21,651 nucleotides of DNA from Candidatus Saccharibacteria bacterium UBA1949 (GTDB lineage Bacteria > Patescibacteriota > Saccharimonadia > Saccharimonadales > Saccharimonadaceae). Made by a program: the position numbers and the translations under genes. The notes under the pieces are model-generated. The model was not told the origin of the DNA and did no database searches. It worked only from the letters and a program-made list of their open reading frames with translations. The DNA lies in NCBI GenBank assembly GCA_002336735.1, contig DDER01000043.1, forward strand, positions 1 to 21,651, read 5' to 3'. Below are positions 1 to 6,468 of the stretch, piece by piece. Each line of letters begins with the position of its first letter. Position 1 is the first letter of the stretch.

Positions 1-28
1 AAACTAGCACGGTGCCGAATTATAAGAG

Positions 29-55
29 AAACCTCCGAATAGGAGGTTTTTCTTT
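29..55 (+). terminator. Intrinsic terminator of an upstream transcript
   Basis: AAACCTCC (29-36) pairs with GGAGGTTT (42-49) around a 5-base loop and runs into a T-rich tail (TTTTTCTTT). It presumably ends a gene lying left of the window; bases 1-28 show nothing I can name. Confidence 0.8.
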
Positions 56-121
56 ATCTCTGACCAACTGCGGCGCAGGGATAACCTACTTTTCTTAATA
101 GAAAAGGGTTTGCTGTTCGTA

Positions 122-127
122 TACAAT
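122..127 (+). promoter_or_regulatory. -10 element (TACAAT) giving a likely leaderless HD-gene mRNA
   Basis: TACAAT is followed by exactly 7 bases and then ATG at 135, so transcription should start at or within a base or two of the start codon. No convincing -35 box or TGn extension is seen here, so this is one of the weaker examples of the leaderless pattern in the window. Confidence 0.5.
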
Positions 128-134
128 AAAACCT

Positions 135-869
135 ATGACCAGTTTCGAAGAAACACGCACCATTATTAGACAAGACGTTGAGCGCACCCTCTTTGGCGAT
201 AACTCAGGTCATGGTATTGATCATATCGACCGAGTCTATGCGATGGCGATGAGGTTCGCTGATGAGCTGCCTGATGCCAATCGTAAAGTCTTAATGCTCA
301 CGGCTCTTTTGCACGATGTCGATGACTATAAGCTTGTCGGCAAGGAACAGGCTGAGAAGCTCTCAAACGCGACGGAAATCATGCAACGAGCGGGTATCGA
401 TGAGAGCATGCAGACGGCTATAAAAGGGGTTATCGCGAATATGGGCTACAGCAAGGCACTGCGTGGCGTCCGTCCGATCGCCCTCGAAGGAATGATCGTA
501 TCAGACGCAGACATGTGCGATGCAATCGGGGCGAGCGGAACTATTCGGTGCTTGCAGTATGCCTTGAGTGACAAAGGCTCGGGTGTTGTATTTGACCCGA
601 ATGTCTGGCCAAATGTCGATATCACCGCAGAACAATACAATAGTAGCGGCAACACGCACAGTACCGATAGCTTCGTAAACCATCACTTTGAAAAATTATT
701 AAAGCTACCTACTATGATGATGACAGAGCCAGGCAAGCGCGAAGCCGTAGTGCGTGGCGATGTGATGGTGCAGTTCCTGGGGGCATATTTCAGAGAGCAA
801 AACTTCCCAAAGTGGACTAAATTCTTGGATGCCTACCTCATATCTCTCCATGAAGTAGGAAAGAAATAA
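135..869 (+). CDS. HD-domain phosphohydrolase
   Basis: A 244-residue soluble protein of the predicted HD-superfamily hydrolase group, in which paired His/Asp residues bind metal and hydrolyse phosphate esters. Visible motifs are GHGIDHIDRV (residues 25-34), the LLHD pair H60-D61, and a downstream SDADMCDAIGASG stretch that matches the DAD-x-x-DAIGA-x-G pattern of the family. All expected metal ligands seem present, so it should be active, but the substrate (nucleotide or other phosphoester) cannot be read from the sequence. The ATG at 135 lies 7 bases after a TACAAT box and has no Shine-Dalgarno site. The gene is monocistronic, with terminators on both sides. Confidence 0.85.
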   Translation: MTSFEETRTIIRQDVERTLFGDNSGHGIDHIDRVYAMAMRFADELPDANRKVLMLTALLHDVDDYKLVGKEQAEKLSNATEIMQRAGIDESMQTAIKGVIANMGYSKALRGVRPIALEGMIVSDADMCDAIGASGTIRCLQYALSDKGSGVVFDPNVWPNVDITAEQYNSSGNTHSTDSFVNHHFEKLLKLPTMMMTEPGKREAVVRGDVMVQFLGAYFREQNFPKWTKFLDAYLISLHEVGKK

Positions 870-874
870 GTAAC

Positions 875-890
875 CCCGCCAATCGGCGGG
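875..890 (+). terminator. GC-rich hairpin just after the HD gene
   Basis: CCCGCC (875-880) pairs with GGCGGG (885-890) around AATC, 6 bases after the stop codon. No T-run follows directly, so it is more likely a 3'-end stabiliser or pause hairpin acting together with the T-tailed hairpin at 906-941. Confidence 0.45.
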
Positions 891-905
891 ATGCTACTGT
901 GTGGC

Positions 906-941
906 GGATTCTCGGATCTCGCAGGAAGCGGGAATCCTTTT
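906..941 (+). terminator. Intrinsic terminator of the HD gene
   Basis: GGATTCTCG (906-914) pairs with CGGGAATCC (929-937), 9 bp including one G-U pair, followed by TTTT. This is the more convincing of the two hairpins downstream of the HD gene. Confidence 0.6.
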
Positions 942-1049
942 GTGGTGGATTTATGATTTCGATAAATCAAACAGGTGCATGTATCAGTTTATAGCACAGG
1001 CGGTATAAATGCAACAGTTATTTAACCATAAAAATCTTTATTGTAACCA
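942..1049. other. Gene-free part of the 870-1176 intergenic stretch
   Basis: The 307-base gap between the HD gene and the KGG gene holds the two hairpins at 875-941, a small inverted repeat TGATTT/AAATCA at 954-969 of unknown meaning, and the KGG promoter and leader from 1050 on. I see no coding signal in 942-1049. Confidence 0.6.
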
Positions 1050-1078
1050 TTGACACTATGAATTGTTTGTGCTAATAT
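1050..1078 (+). promoter_or_regulatory. Strong sigma-70 promoter of the KGG gene
   Basis: TTGACA (1050-1055), a 17-base spacer and TAATAT (1073-1078) with a TGC extended -10. This is the closest match to consensus in the window and suggests high or strictly controlled expression. The start point is expected near 1085. Confidence 0.8.
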
Positions 1079-1081
1079 ATA

Positions 1082-1104
1082 TCACATACACATATCATAT
1101 GTGA
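1082..1104 (+). promoter_or_regulatory. Palindromic candidate operator at the transcription start
   Basis: CACATATCATATGTG (1089-1103) is a perfect 7+1+7 inverted repeat. An overlapping wider one, TCACATA (1082-1088) with TATGTGA (98 to 104 of the same hundred, i.e. 1098-1104), nests around it. The position, from about -3 to +20 relative to the predicted start, suits a repressor site. The binding protein is unknown. Confidence 0.4.
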
Positions 1105-1112
1105 GGTAAAGC

Positions 1113-1155
1113 GAGGGTTTCGCGTGACACGACCGGTGTTTGCGCGGAACCTTTT
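1113..1155 (+). promoter_or_regulatory. Long stem-loop in the KGG-gene leader, attenuator-like
   Basis: Bases 1113-1130 pair with 1136-1154 around loop GACCG (1131-1135): 18 pairs (five G-U) with one bulged T at 1140. The stem is followed by the short T-rich run 1152-1155 and AT-rich sequence, then the Shine-Dalgarno site at 1163. It could be a leaky terminator/attenuator or a structural element affecting mRNA stability or translation. Confidence 0.5.
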
Positions 1156-1176
1156 AATATATAAGGAGTCATGACA

Positions 1177-1380
1177 ATGGCAGGAACAGTAGCTGGCGGC
1201 AAAAAAGCCGCTGCAAAAAACTTAGCACGCGATCCACTCTTTTACGCCAAAATTGGTGCTAAGGGTGGTCGTCTCGGTCGTACGGGCGGATTTGCCGCTA
1301 ACCCTGAGCTTGCTCGTATCGCAGGCCGCAAAGGTGGTACTATCTCTCGACGCGGCAAAGCGAAAAAGATTGCCGCCTAG
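1177..1380 (+). CDS. Small basic KGG-repeat protein (stress-protein type)
   Basis: A 67-residue, very basic, Gly/Ala/Lys-rich protein. It has repeated units built on AKGGRLGRTGGFAANPE and ARIAGRKGGTISRRG, which resemble the KGG repeat found in small general-stress proteins (GsiB/con-10-like). Such proteins are hydrophilic and mostly disordered, with a presumed protective role; no enzymatic motif exists. Two in-frame ATGs occur, at 1171 and 1177. The AAGGAG Shine-Dalgarno (1163-1168) is only 2 bases from the first but 8 from the second, so 1177 is chosen. The near-consensus promoter, the palindrome at the start point and the strong leader hairpin imply abundant, regulated expression. It is monocistronic. 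DNA or RNA binding is an alternative given the charge. Confidence 0.75.
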   Translation: MAGTVAGGKKAAAKNLARDPLFYAKIGAKGGRLGRTGGFAANPELARIAGRKGGTISRRGKAKKIAA

Positions 1381-1408
1381 GTGGCAATCCTGGCGTCTCG
1401 GCGTCATC

Positions 1409-1438
1409 AAAAAATCCTCGGATTTACGAGGATTTTTT
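1409..1438. terminator. Bidirectional terminator between convergent genes
   Basis: AAAATCCTCG (1411-1420) pairs perfectly with CGAGGATTTT (1427-1436) around GATTTA. The right arm runs into six T on the plus strand and six A precede the left arm (six T on the minus strand). It can therefore end both the KGG gene and the minus-strand gene, whose stop codon lies in the hairpin. Confidence 0.85.
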
Positions 1439-1894
1439 GTTAATACGTCGTCGGATAAGGCGGCAATTTTTTGCATCATTAACCTGCCATTTTTGATTAC
1501 AAGCGAGGCAATGGTATGAGGATGGTGCTGTCTGTAGGCCAGTGTTGGCGCAGGCGGGGCAGGTGCTGCGAGCGTGCAGCCAGGTACGGTACGTATCGAG
1601 CGTATCCTGAATAACTGCATCGCCAATAGAGACGTGGTAGTAACTGGCGAGATGTTGTGCCTTGGCCCAGGCTTGACGTTCCATGGTGATCAGTTCAATG
1701 TCTTTTTGGTATGTATGATGTTTCAGGATGCCGTGGCTTACTTCGTGGAGTACAAGTTGTTGGGCCTGAGGATCATGAGGGTCATACCAAACCGTCTGTG
1801 ATGTGCCATCCCAATAAAATGTATCACCTACGACAAACTGAAAGTGTGAAAAATCATTTTCGAGTTTTACGATCAGCGAGGTAATCGACTGCAT
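1424..1894 (-). CDS. Putative HExxH zinc metalloprotein with C-terminal zinc ribbon
   Basis: A 156-residue protein, if started at the ATG at 1894. HEVSH (residues 50-54) is a classical zinc-metallopeptidase signature, followed about 15 residues later by MERQAWAKA, which could give the third Glu ligand. The C-terminus has CPAC and CLAC pairs that should form a structural zinc ribbon. The layout recalls SprT-like or ImmA/IrrE-like small metallopeptidases, but I cannot assign a family. No signal peptide is visible, so it is probably cytoplasmic. It starts inside the end of the ROK gene (about 40 bases of overlap; an in-frame ATG at 1909 is the alternative), which indicates translational coupling. 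No good Shine-Dalgarno is seen. Confidence 0.65.
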   Translation of the reverse strand: MQSITSLIVKLENDFSHFQFVVGDTFYWDGTSQTVWYDPHDPQAQQLVLHEVSHGILKHHTYQKDIELITMERQAWAKAQHLASYYHVSIGDAVIQDTLDTYRTWLHARSTCPACANTGLQTAPSSYHCLACNQKWQVNDAKNCRLIRRRINKKSS

Positions 1895-2684
1895 AATAGT
1901 AGCATCCATAGATGACTGCTTCTTCAGGGTGTTTAGCGCGTACAATGCGAGGCATAACAATATGTTCGGGCAAGTGCGTTTGTAATATTTCTTTAAGAAA
2001 GTTGGCATATCGATCAAAATACGTGCCGACACTGCCGCCTATAATAATGATTTCTGGTTGAAACGCCGGAATAATCACAAGAAAACCTCGACTCATGCGA
2101 TCGGCAATCTGTCGCCATGTGCGAGAACTCGTGATGTCTTTGGCCATTTTTTTGTAAACGTCGACAATCGCTCGGCCGCTCGCAAATGATTCCCAGATGC
2201 GTACCGTACCATCATACTCAAGCGGCATACGTCCAACCTCGCTAAACCGCATGGCTTCATCGATGCGGCCATTCTCGATCAAACCAGCACCGATTCCAGT
2301 GCTAATTGTGATGTAAAGAGACGAAACAGGGGTATGTTCCAGCTCGCGTGTCTCGCCAAGGCCGGCCAGTTTGGCGTCATTTTCGATACAAACCGGTACA
2401 CCTGGCAGCATATTTTCTAGCCGTCTGCCTAGATTGACATCTCTCCATAGCGGGAGATTGCCGCACCACTTTACGGTATTGTTTTTGACAACACCAGGTA
2501 TGGCCAGGACGAAACAGTCAACTTTTTTGTCGCCGTAACGCTCACGTATGACTTGTTTGAGAGTCTTGATATATTCGGTAGGGTCTTGGGGTGTGGGGTA
2601 TTTGAGAGATTCGCCCATCTTGCCATCACGTCCGAACGATGTGATTAGTGTTTTTGTACCACCGGTATCGATTGCTACTAACAT
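1854..2684 (-). CDS. ROK-family sugar kinase/regulator-like protein
   Basis: A 276-residue protein with the ASKHA/ROK fold. The N-terminal phosphate loop DTGGTKT is at residues 6-12, followed by CIENDAKLAGLGE (END motif around residue 100 with the catalytic Asp), then TISTGIGAGLIENGRI, and the C-terminal adenosine motif IIIGGSV. Active ROK members phosphorylate sugars such as glucose or GlcNAc with ATP. The usual ROK zinc site (His followed by a CxCGxxGC cluster) is absent: the region after the GIGAGL motif has no cysteines. There is no N-terminal helix-turn-helix, so it is a kinase type rather than a repressor type. The ATG at 2684 lies 8 bases after a TGC-TACACT extended -10 (likely leaderless). 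It overlaps the downstream metalloprotein gene. Confidence 0.8.
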   Translation of the reverse strand: MLVAIDTGGTKTLITSFGRDGKMGESLKYPTPQDPTEYIKTLKQVIRERYGDKKVDCFVLAIPGVVKNNTVKWCGNLPLWRDVNLGRRLENMLPGVPVCIENDAKLAGLGETRELEHTPVSSLYITISTGIGAGLIENGRIDEAMRFSEVGRMPLEYDGTVRIWESFASGRAIVDVYKKMAKDITSSRTWRQIADRMSRGFLVIIPAFQPEIIIIGGSVGTYFDRYANFLKEILQTHLPEHIVMPRIVRAKHPEEAVIYGCYYYAVDYLADRKTRK

Positions 2685-2698
2685 ACACTCTTAGTGTA
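2684..2698 (-). promoter_or_regulatory. ROK-gene -10 box embedded in a palindrome
   Basis: TACACTCTTAGTGTA is a perfect 6+3+6 inverted repeat. Read on the minus strand, its first half is the -10 hexamer TACACT, with a TGC extension upstream, 8 bases from the ATG at 2684. The palindrome spans -10 to start codon and could be an operator, or may be chance. Confidence 0.5.
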
Positions 2699-2723
2699 GC
2701 ACAAACAAATCTATGGCCGAGTC

Positions 2724-2752
2724 TTGCATTTCTGGCCGATTCACACTATAAT
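2724..2752 (+). promoter_or_regulatory. Sigma-70 promoter of the LPXTG gene
   Basis: TTGCAT (2724-2729), 17-base spacer, TATAAT (2747-2752). It is divergent from the ROK promoter about 50 bases away. The predicted start near 2759 leaves a leader of about 40 bases. Confidence 0.75.
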
Positions 2753-2798
2753 ATAGAAGACATATGACACTAGTTGTGAGAGAGGAATAAGTCTACAC

Positions 2799-3326
2799 GT
2801 GACGAGCACGAGCCAGTCTGGATCTACCGTAGGGTTTGTTATTGTGGGCATATTGTTGACTGCTGCCTTGTTAGGGGGTATTTATGCTGTGCGCTACAAC
2901 GGTTTTGGTCGGGTAGCTTGGCCAGGTAGCGCTCAGCAGACTGCCAAAAATGATGCTAAGACAAACCCCAATAAGCCACAGGCGACGCCCAAGAGTGCGT
3001 CGGAAAAGGCAAATAAATCTCAAGAAGCTGCTGAGCAACAAATTATCGCTACTCGTCAGGCCGAGGCGCTCCATAAGGCCGAGATGCAACGTCAAACCGC
3101 TTCACAAACTCAGGCCGACTCTCAAAGTGTCACGCCCTCAACACAGGTACCATCGGTTACTCCCTCGAATCAGTCAAGCAACCAAACTGCCTACGCAACC
3201 ACGGGGGCGTCACTACCAGAAACTGGCCCTTCTGAGATGCTGGCGTCAGTCGTGGGTTTTGCGCTATTAGTTAGTGCTAGCGTAGCCTACTATCAGTCTT
3301 TGCGCGACATCCGTGGTTCTCTTTGA
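2799..3326 (+). CDS. LPXTG-anchored surface protein with low-complexity stalk
   Basis: A 175-residue exported protein. Residues 11-31 form an N-terminal hydrophobic segment (signal peptide or anchor). Residues about 42-137 are a Gln/Ser/Thr/Lys/Ala-rich, probably disordered and partly helical spacer. Then comes LPETG (139-143), a hydrophobic stretch (about 147-165) and a short Arg-containing tail. This is the sortase sorting signal: sortase would cleave between T and G and link the protein to the cell wall or another surface acceptor. No sortase gene is in the window. The start is GTG at 2799, with an AGAGG-type Shine-Dalgarno at an unusually long distance (about 13 bases). No globular domain is seen; it may be a spacer or surface appendage protein. 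Confidence 0.8.
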   Translation: MTSTSQSGSTVGFVIVGILLTAALLGGIYAVRYNGFGRVAWPGSAQQTAKNDAKTNPNKPQATPKSASEKANKSQEAAEQQIIATRQAEALHKAEMQRQTASQTQADSQSVTPSTQVPSVTPSNQSSNQTAYATTGASLPETGPSEMLASVVGFALLVSASVAYYQSLRDIRGSL

Positions 3327-3351
3327 CTTTTGGTCACCTCTAGCGTACAAT
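3323..3351 (+). promoter_or_regulatory. Promoter of rpsA-infB, overlapping the previous stop codon
   Basis: TTGACT (3323-3328), 17-base spacer, TACAAT (3346-3351). The -35 box includes the TGA stop of the LPXTG gene. A start near 3358 gives a leader of about 75 bases before rpsA, long enough for autoregulation by S1, though I see no strong structure in it. Confidence 0.7.
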
Positions 3352-3433
3352 AGGTAGTAATCTGGGAGTTTTATGCTTTTTTGCTATGCTTTCGATAATA
3401 TTAATTTTAACAGAGAGGTCTTAATAGAGACTT

Positions 3434-4516
3434 ATGGCAAAAGCCACACTAACAATGGACGACTTACTCGCAAGCGCGGGTGAAAATATTAAGCAATTGA
3501 CTGTAGGAGAAATGGTCACGGGCTGCATTTTATCTGTCCGTAAGCATGAGGTGCTTGTCGATTTAGGGGCGCAGGGCATTGGCTATGTACCTCGTCGAGA
3601 AGTTGGTTTTTCTCGACAGCTCAATATCGGAGACGAAGTCACTGCAAGTATTGTCGATACGGAACTAGACAACGGTTATTCACTACTGTCACTGCGCAAA
3701 GCCGCCAAAGATCGTGGCTGGGAAGAGGTCAGCGCTAAGATGGATCGATCTGAGACGATTGAAGTCTCGCCTTACGATGCTAACAGAGGGGGCCTTCTGG
3801 TCGAGTACGAAGGTGTCCGTGGTTTTCTGCCTGTCTCCCAGCTCTCTGCCGAGCATTATCCACGAGTCGGTAGCGCTGACAAAGACGAGATCTTGCAGCG
3901 CCTCAATGCGCTTGTCGGGCAATCTATGAAGGTGCGCATTCTCGACTGTGACCGCAAGGCCAACAAGCTTATTTTTTCGGAAAAAGAAGCCATCAAGGAT
4001 GGTCTCGCCGAGCGATTTGAAAAGCTCAAGATCGGTGATACGGTCACTGGCGTTGTCACTGGTGTTGTAGATTTTGGAGTGTTCGTCAATGTTGAAGGCA
4101 TCGAGGGTCTGATCCATATCTCAGAGATCAGCTGGGAGCGAGTCAACAATCCCAATGATTATGTCAAAATTGGCCAGTCGGTTGAAGCCAAGATTATTTC
4201 AATCGACAAGGAACGTCTGAGTCTCAGTATGAAACAGTTAACCAAGGATCCATGGCTTGATGAGGTCGAAGCCTTTCAGCCGAGCGCTGAGGTAGAAGGC
4301 ACTGTAACACGCATCACGCCGTTTGGGGCTTTTGTCCAGATTAGCCCTGCAGTCGAGGCTCTCGTGCACATTAGTGAGCTCGGTGGTGGCAATGATGTAG
4401 ATCCCGAGAAAGTCTTTACGCTCAATGAGCGCAAGCAATTTGTCATTCTTGAGGTTGACAAAGAAAATCGCAAAATTTCCTTGACGCTTGCTGGCAAAAA
4501 GAAAAATAAATCGTGA
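3434..4516 (+). CDS. rpsA: Small ribosomal subunit protein bS1
   Basis: A 360-residue protein with four S1 (OB-fold RNA-binding) repeats at about residues 23-92, 105-175, 199-269 and 284-354. Repeats 3 and 4 are the most canonical (GDTVTGVVTGVVDFGVFV..GLIHISEIS and VEGTVTRITPFGAFVQI..LVHISEL). S1 binds single-stranded mRNA leaders and helps unfold and dock them on the 30S subunit. Six repeats are usual in Proteobacteria; four are typical of Gram-positive-like and reduced lineages. The start at 3434 has only a weak, badly spaced Shine-Dalgarno (AGAGAGG at 3412-3418). It ends in TGA, showing TGA is a stop here. Followed by infB, probably in one transcript. Confidence 0.93.
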   Translation: MAKATLTMDDLLASAGENIKQLTVGEMVTGCILSVRKHEVLVDLGAQGIGYVPRREVGFSRQLNIGDEVTASIVDTELDNGYSLLSLRKAAKDRGWEEVSAKMDRSETIEVSPYDANRGGLLVEYEGVRGFLPVSQLSAEHYPRVGSADKDEILQRLNALVGQSMKVRILDCDRKANKLIFSEKEAIKDGLAERFEKLKIGDTVTGVVTGVVDFGVFVNVEGIEGLIHISEISWERVNNPNDYVKIGQSVEAKIISIDKERLSLSMKQLTKDPWLDEVEAFQPSAEVEGTVTRITPFGAFVQISPAVEALVHISELGGGNDVDPEKVFTLNERKQFVILEVDKENRKISLTLAGKKKNKS

Positions 4517-4536
4517 CTATGTAATACGTCCGAGAG

Positions 4537-4548
4537 AAACGGCCGTTT
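4537..4548. repeat. 12-base palindrome in the rpsA-infB gap
   Basis: AAACGGCCGTTT is a perfect palindrome in the 56-base spacer. No T-run follows, so it is not a terminator. It may be a weak mRNA hairpin or chance. Confidence 0.3.
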
Positions 4549-4572
4549 GTTGCGGCAGAAAGGAGCAAAAAG

Positions 4573-6348
4573 ATGAGTCAACCAGAAAAAATACTCTCTA
4601 TCGCTGACTCTATCACTGTAGGCGAGCTTGCCGAAACGCTCAATCTGCCAGTGACCAATCTGGTGGGAGAGCTATTTAAAAATGGCATTGTTGCGACAAT
4701 CAATCAACGGATTGATTTCGAGACGGCACAAATCATTGTCGAAGAACTGGGCCTTGACGTTGCGCTTTCGCGTCGAGCAGCTGCTGTGAGCGTGGAGAGA
4801 ACGCTGCATGCTCCCTCAGATCAAGCAGTCGAGCGTCCCCCGATAGTCGCTGTTATGGGACATGTTGATCACGGCAAGACGAGTCTGCTTGATGCAATTC
4901 TCGATAAAAAAACTGTCGACGATGAGGCAGGTGGTATTACGCAGCACATCAGTGCCTACCAAACAATTCGTAATGGACGTCCTGTCACACTTCTCGATAC
5001 TCCTGGGCATGAAGCCTTTGCTGCGCTTAGGCAGCATGGTGCGGTACTGACTGATGTGGTTGTGATCGTCGTTGCCGCAGACGATGGAGTCAAGCCGCAG
5101 ACGATCGAAGCAATTCGTTTTGCACGCAATGCTAATGCCAAAATTGTTGTGGCGATCAACAAAATCGACAAAGAGGCCGCCAATCCCGGTATGGTGATGG
5201 GGCAGCTTGCCGAGCATCAAGTTATTGCTGACGCTCAGGGCTGGGGCGGCGACGTACCCATGGTCAATGTCAGTGCCAAAACAGGACAGGGCATCGAAGA
5301 ATTACTCGACACTGTACTACTTGTTGCTGATATGGAAGAACTAAAGGCAGATATTGATATTCCCGCTGAAGGCCTTGTGATTGAAGCGCACATGGAAAAA
5401 GGCCGCGGTTCAGTAGTTAACCTCTTGGTTGAACAGGGAGAGTTACGACCAGGTCATTTTCTTGTGGCCGGTACGTCATACGGCAAGGTCCGTACTCTGA
5501 GTGATTTTCGAGGCGTCACCCTCAAGCAAGCTGGTCCTTCGACCCCTGTGACGGTCACGGGTTTTAAAGAATTGCCACAGTTCGGTGATATTTTTACGAT
5601 CGTCAAGAGTGAAAAACAAGCTCGCCTCGTAACGGAACGCACTCGCACCGAGCGTGAACGAAGTGCCGCTAGCACCAATGTCACCGGGGCAGATCTGTTG
5701 AAGATGATGACACAGAAGCATGATTCTCAGGATCTTAATGTCGTTGTTAAGGCCGATGTCCAGGGTTCGCTGACATCAGTGATGGATAGCCTCAGGCTTG
5801 TTGATACTGGGGGTGAGATAACCCTGCGAATTGTCAAGAGCGGGGTAGGCAATATCTCAGAGACTGACGTACGCTTGGCTGAAAGTAGTGGAGCGGTCAT
5901 TTATGGGTTTAATATCGATCTGCCCCCACCAGTCAAACGTTTGGCAATGCGCGATAAAGTCCCAATACGTCTTTATAAAGTCATCTATGAGCTGCTCGAC
6001 GATGCCCGGAGTAGCATGGAAGCGATGCTTGCCCCAGAGGTCGTCGAAAATACAGTCGGTGTTCTTGAAATCAAAGGCGTTTTTCGTACGATGAAAGAAG
6101 AAATCATTGCTGGTGGTGAGGTCAAAAGCGGAAAGGTGATGCCGCATATCCTCGTGCGCGCCAAACGCGGCGATACATTACTTGCCGAGGCCGAAGTGAC
6201 AAGTGTGCAGCGCCAACAAGCTGAGGCTAAAGAGGTTTTCGAAGGTGAAATGTGTGGCCTCAGTCTGAAGACAGCCAAGAAACTTCAGCTCGAGATCGGT
6301 GATCGGCTAGAATTCTTCACTCGTGAGATCGTCAAACGTACTCTCTAA
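4573..6348 (+). CDS. infB: Translation initiation factor IF-2 (short form)
   Basis: A 591-residue GTPase that delivers initiator fMet-tRNA to the 30S subunit and promotes 50S joining. A short N-terminal IF2-N helical domain (about residues 10-60) leads into the G domain: G1 GHVDHGKTS (96-104), G2 GITQHI (from 121), G3 DTPGHE (142-147), G4 NKID (from 196), G5 SAK (from 234). The beta-barrel domain II, the IF2-specific domain III and the C-terminal fMet-tRNA-binding domain follow to the end. The long N-terminal extensions of model bacteria are absent, as usual in reduced genomes. AAAGGAG sits about 7 bases before the ATG. Together with def and fmt in this window it confirms a formylated initiation system. 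Confidence 0.96.
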   Translation: MSQPEKILSIADSITVGELAETLNLPVTNLVGELFKNGIVATINQRIDFETAQIIVEELGLDVALSRRAAAVSVERTLHAPSDQAVERPPIVAVMGHVDHGKTSLLDAILDKKTVDDEAGGITQHISAYQTIRNGRPVTLLDTPGHEAFAALRQHGAVLTDVVVIVVAADDGVKPQTIEAIRFARNANAKIVVAINKIDKEAANPGMVMGQLAEHQVIADAQGWGGDVPMVNVSAKTGQGIEELLDTVLLVADMEELKADIDIPAEGLVIEAHMEKGRGSVVNLLVEQGELRPGHFLVAGTSYGKVRTLSDFRGVTLKQAGPSTPVTVTGFKELPQFGDIFTIVKSEKQARLVTERTRTERERSAASTNVTGADLLKMMTQKHDSQDLNVVVKADVQGSLTSVMDSLRLVDTGGEITLRIVKSGVGNISETDVRLAESSGAVIYGFNIDLPPPVKRLAMRDKVPIRLYKVIYELLDDARSSMEAMLAPEVVENTVGVLEIKGVFRTMKEEIIAGGEVKSGKVMPHILVRAKRGDTLLAEAEVTSVQRQQAEAKEVFEGEMCGLSLKTAKKLQLEIGDRLEFFTREIVKRTL

Positions 6349-6384
6349 CAAATTTTCCCCCAAACCATCTATAATTACTCCGAA

Positions 6385-6410
6385 CAAGCAGGCCAAAGCG
6401 CTTGCTTTTT
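6385..6410 (+). terminator. Weak terminator after infB
   Basis: CAAGC (6385-6389) pairs with GCTTG (6400-6404) around a 10-base loop, followed by CTTTTTC. The stem is short, so this is a tentative call; the same T-rich stretch also carries the -35 box of the next gene. Confidence 0.4.
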
Positions 6411-6430
6411 CTATATATTTGTGCTACAAT
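6402..6430 (+). promoter_or_regulatory. Promoter of the 677-residue membrane-protein gene
   Basis: TTGCTT (6402-6407), 17-base spacer, TACAAT (6425-6430) with TGC extension. A start near 6437 gives a leader of about 30 bases that has no clear Shine-Dalgarno site. Confidence 0.75.
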
Positions 6431-6468
6431 GGTAATATTAAGCATAAGCAAGGTTCATACCCACCACT

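Noticed and set aside
1..28. Possible 3' end of an RNA gene at the left edge
   Set aside because: Too short to show a tRNA or other RNA structure; only the following terminator is convincing.
1222..1626. 134-residue minus-strand open frame across the KGG gene and terminator
   Set aside because: It would run through a bidirectional terminator and overlap two better-supported genes in conflicting frames; no motif.
4537..4548. AAACGGCCGTTT as a terminator or operator between rpsA and infB
   Set aside because: No T-run, short stem, no promoter nearby; could easily be chance.
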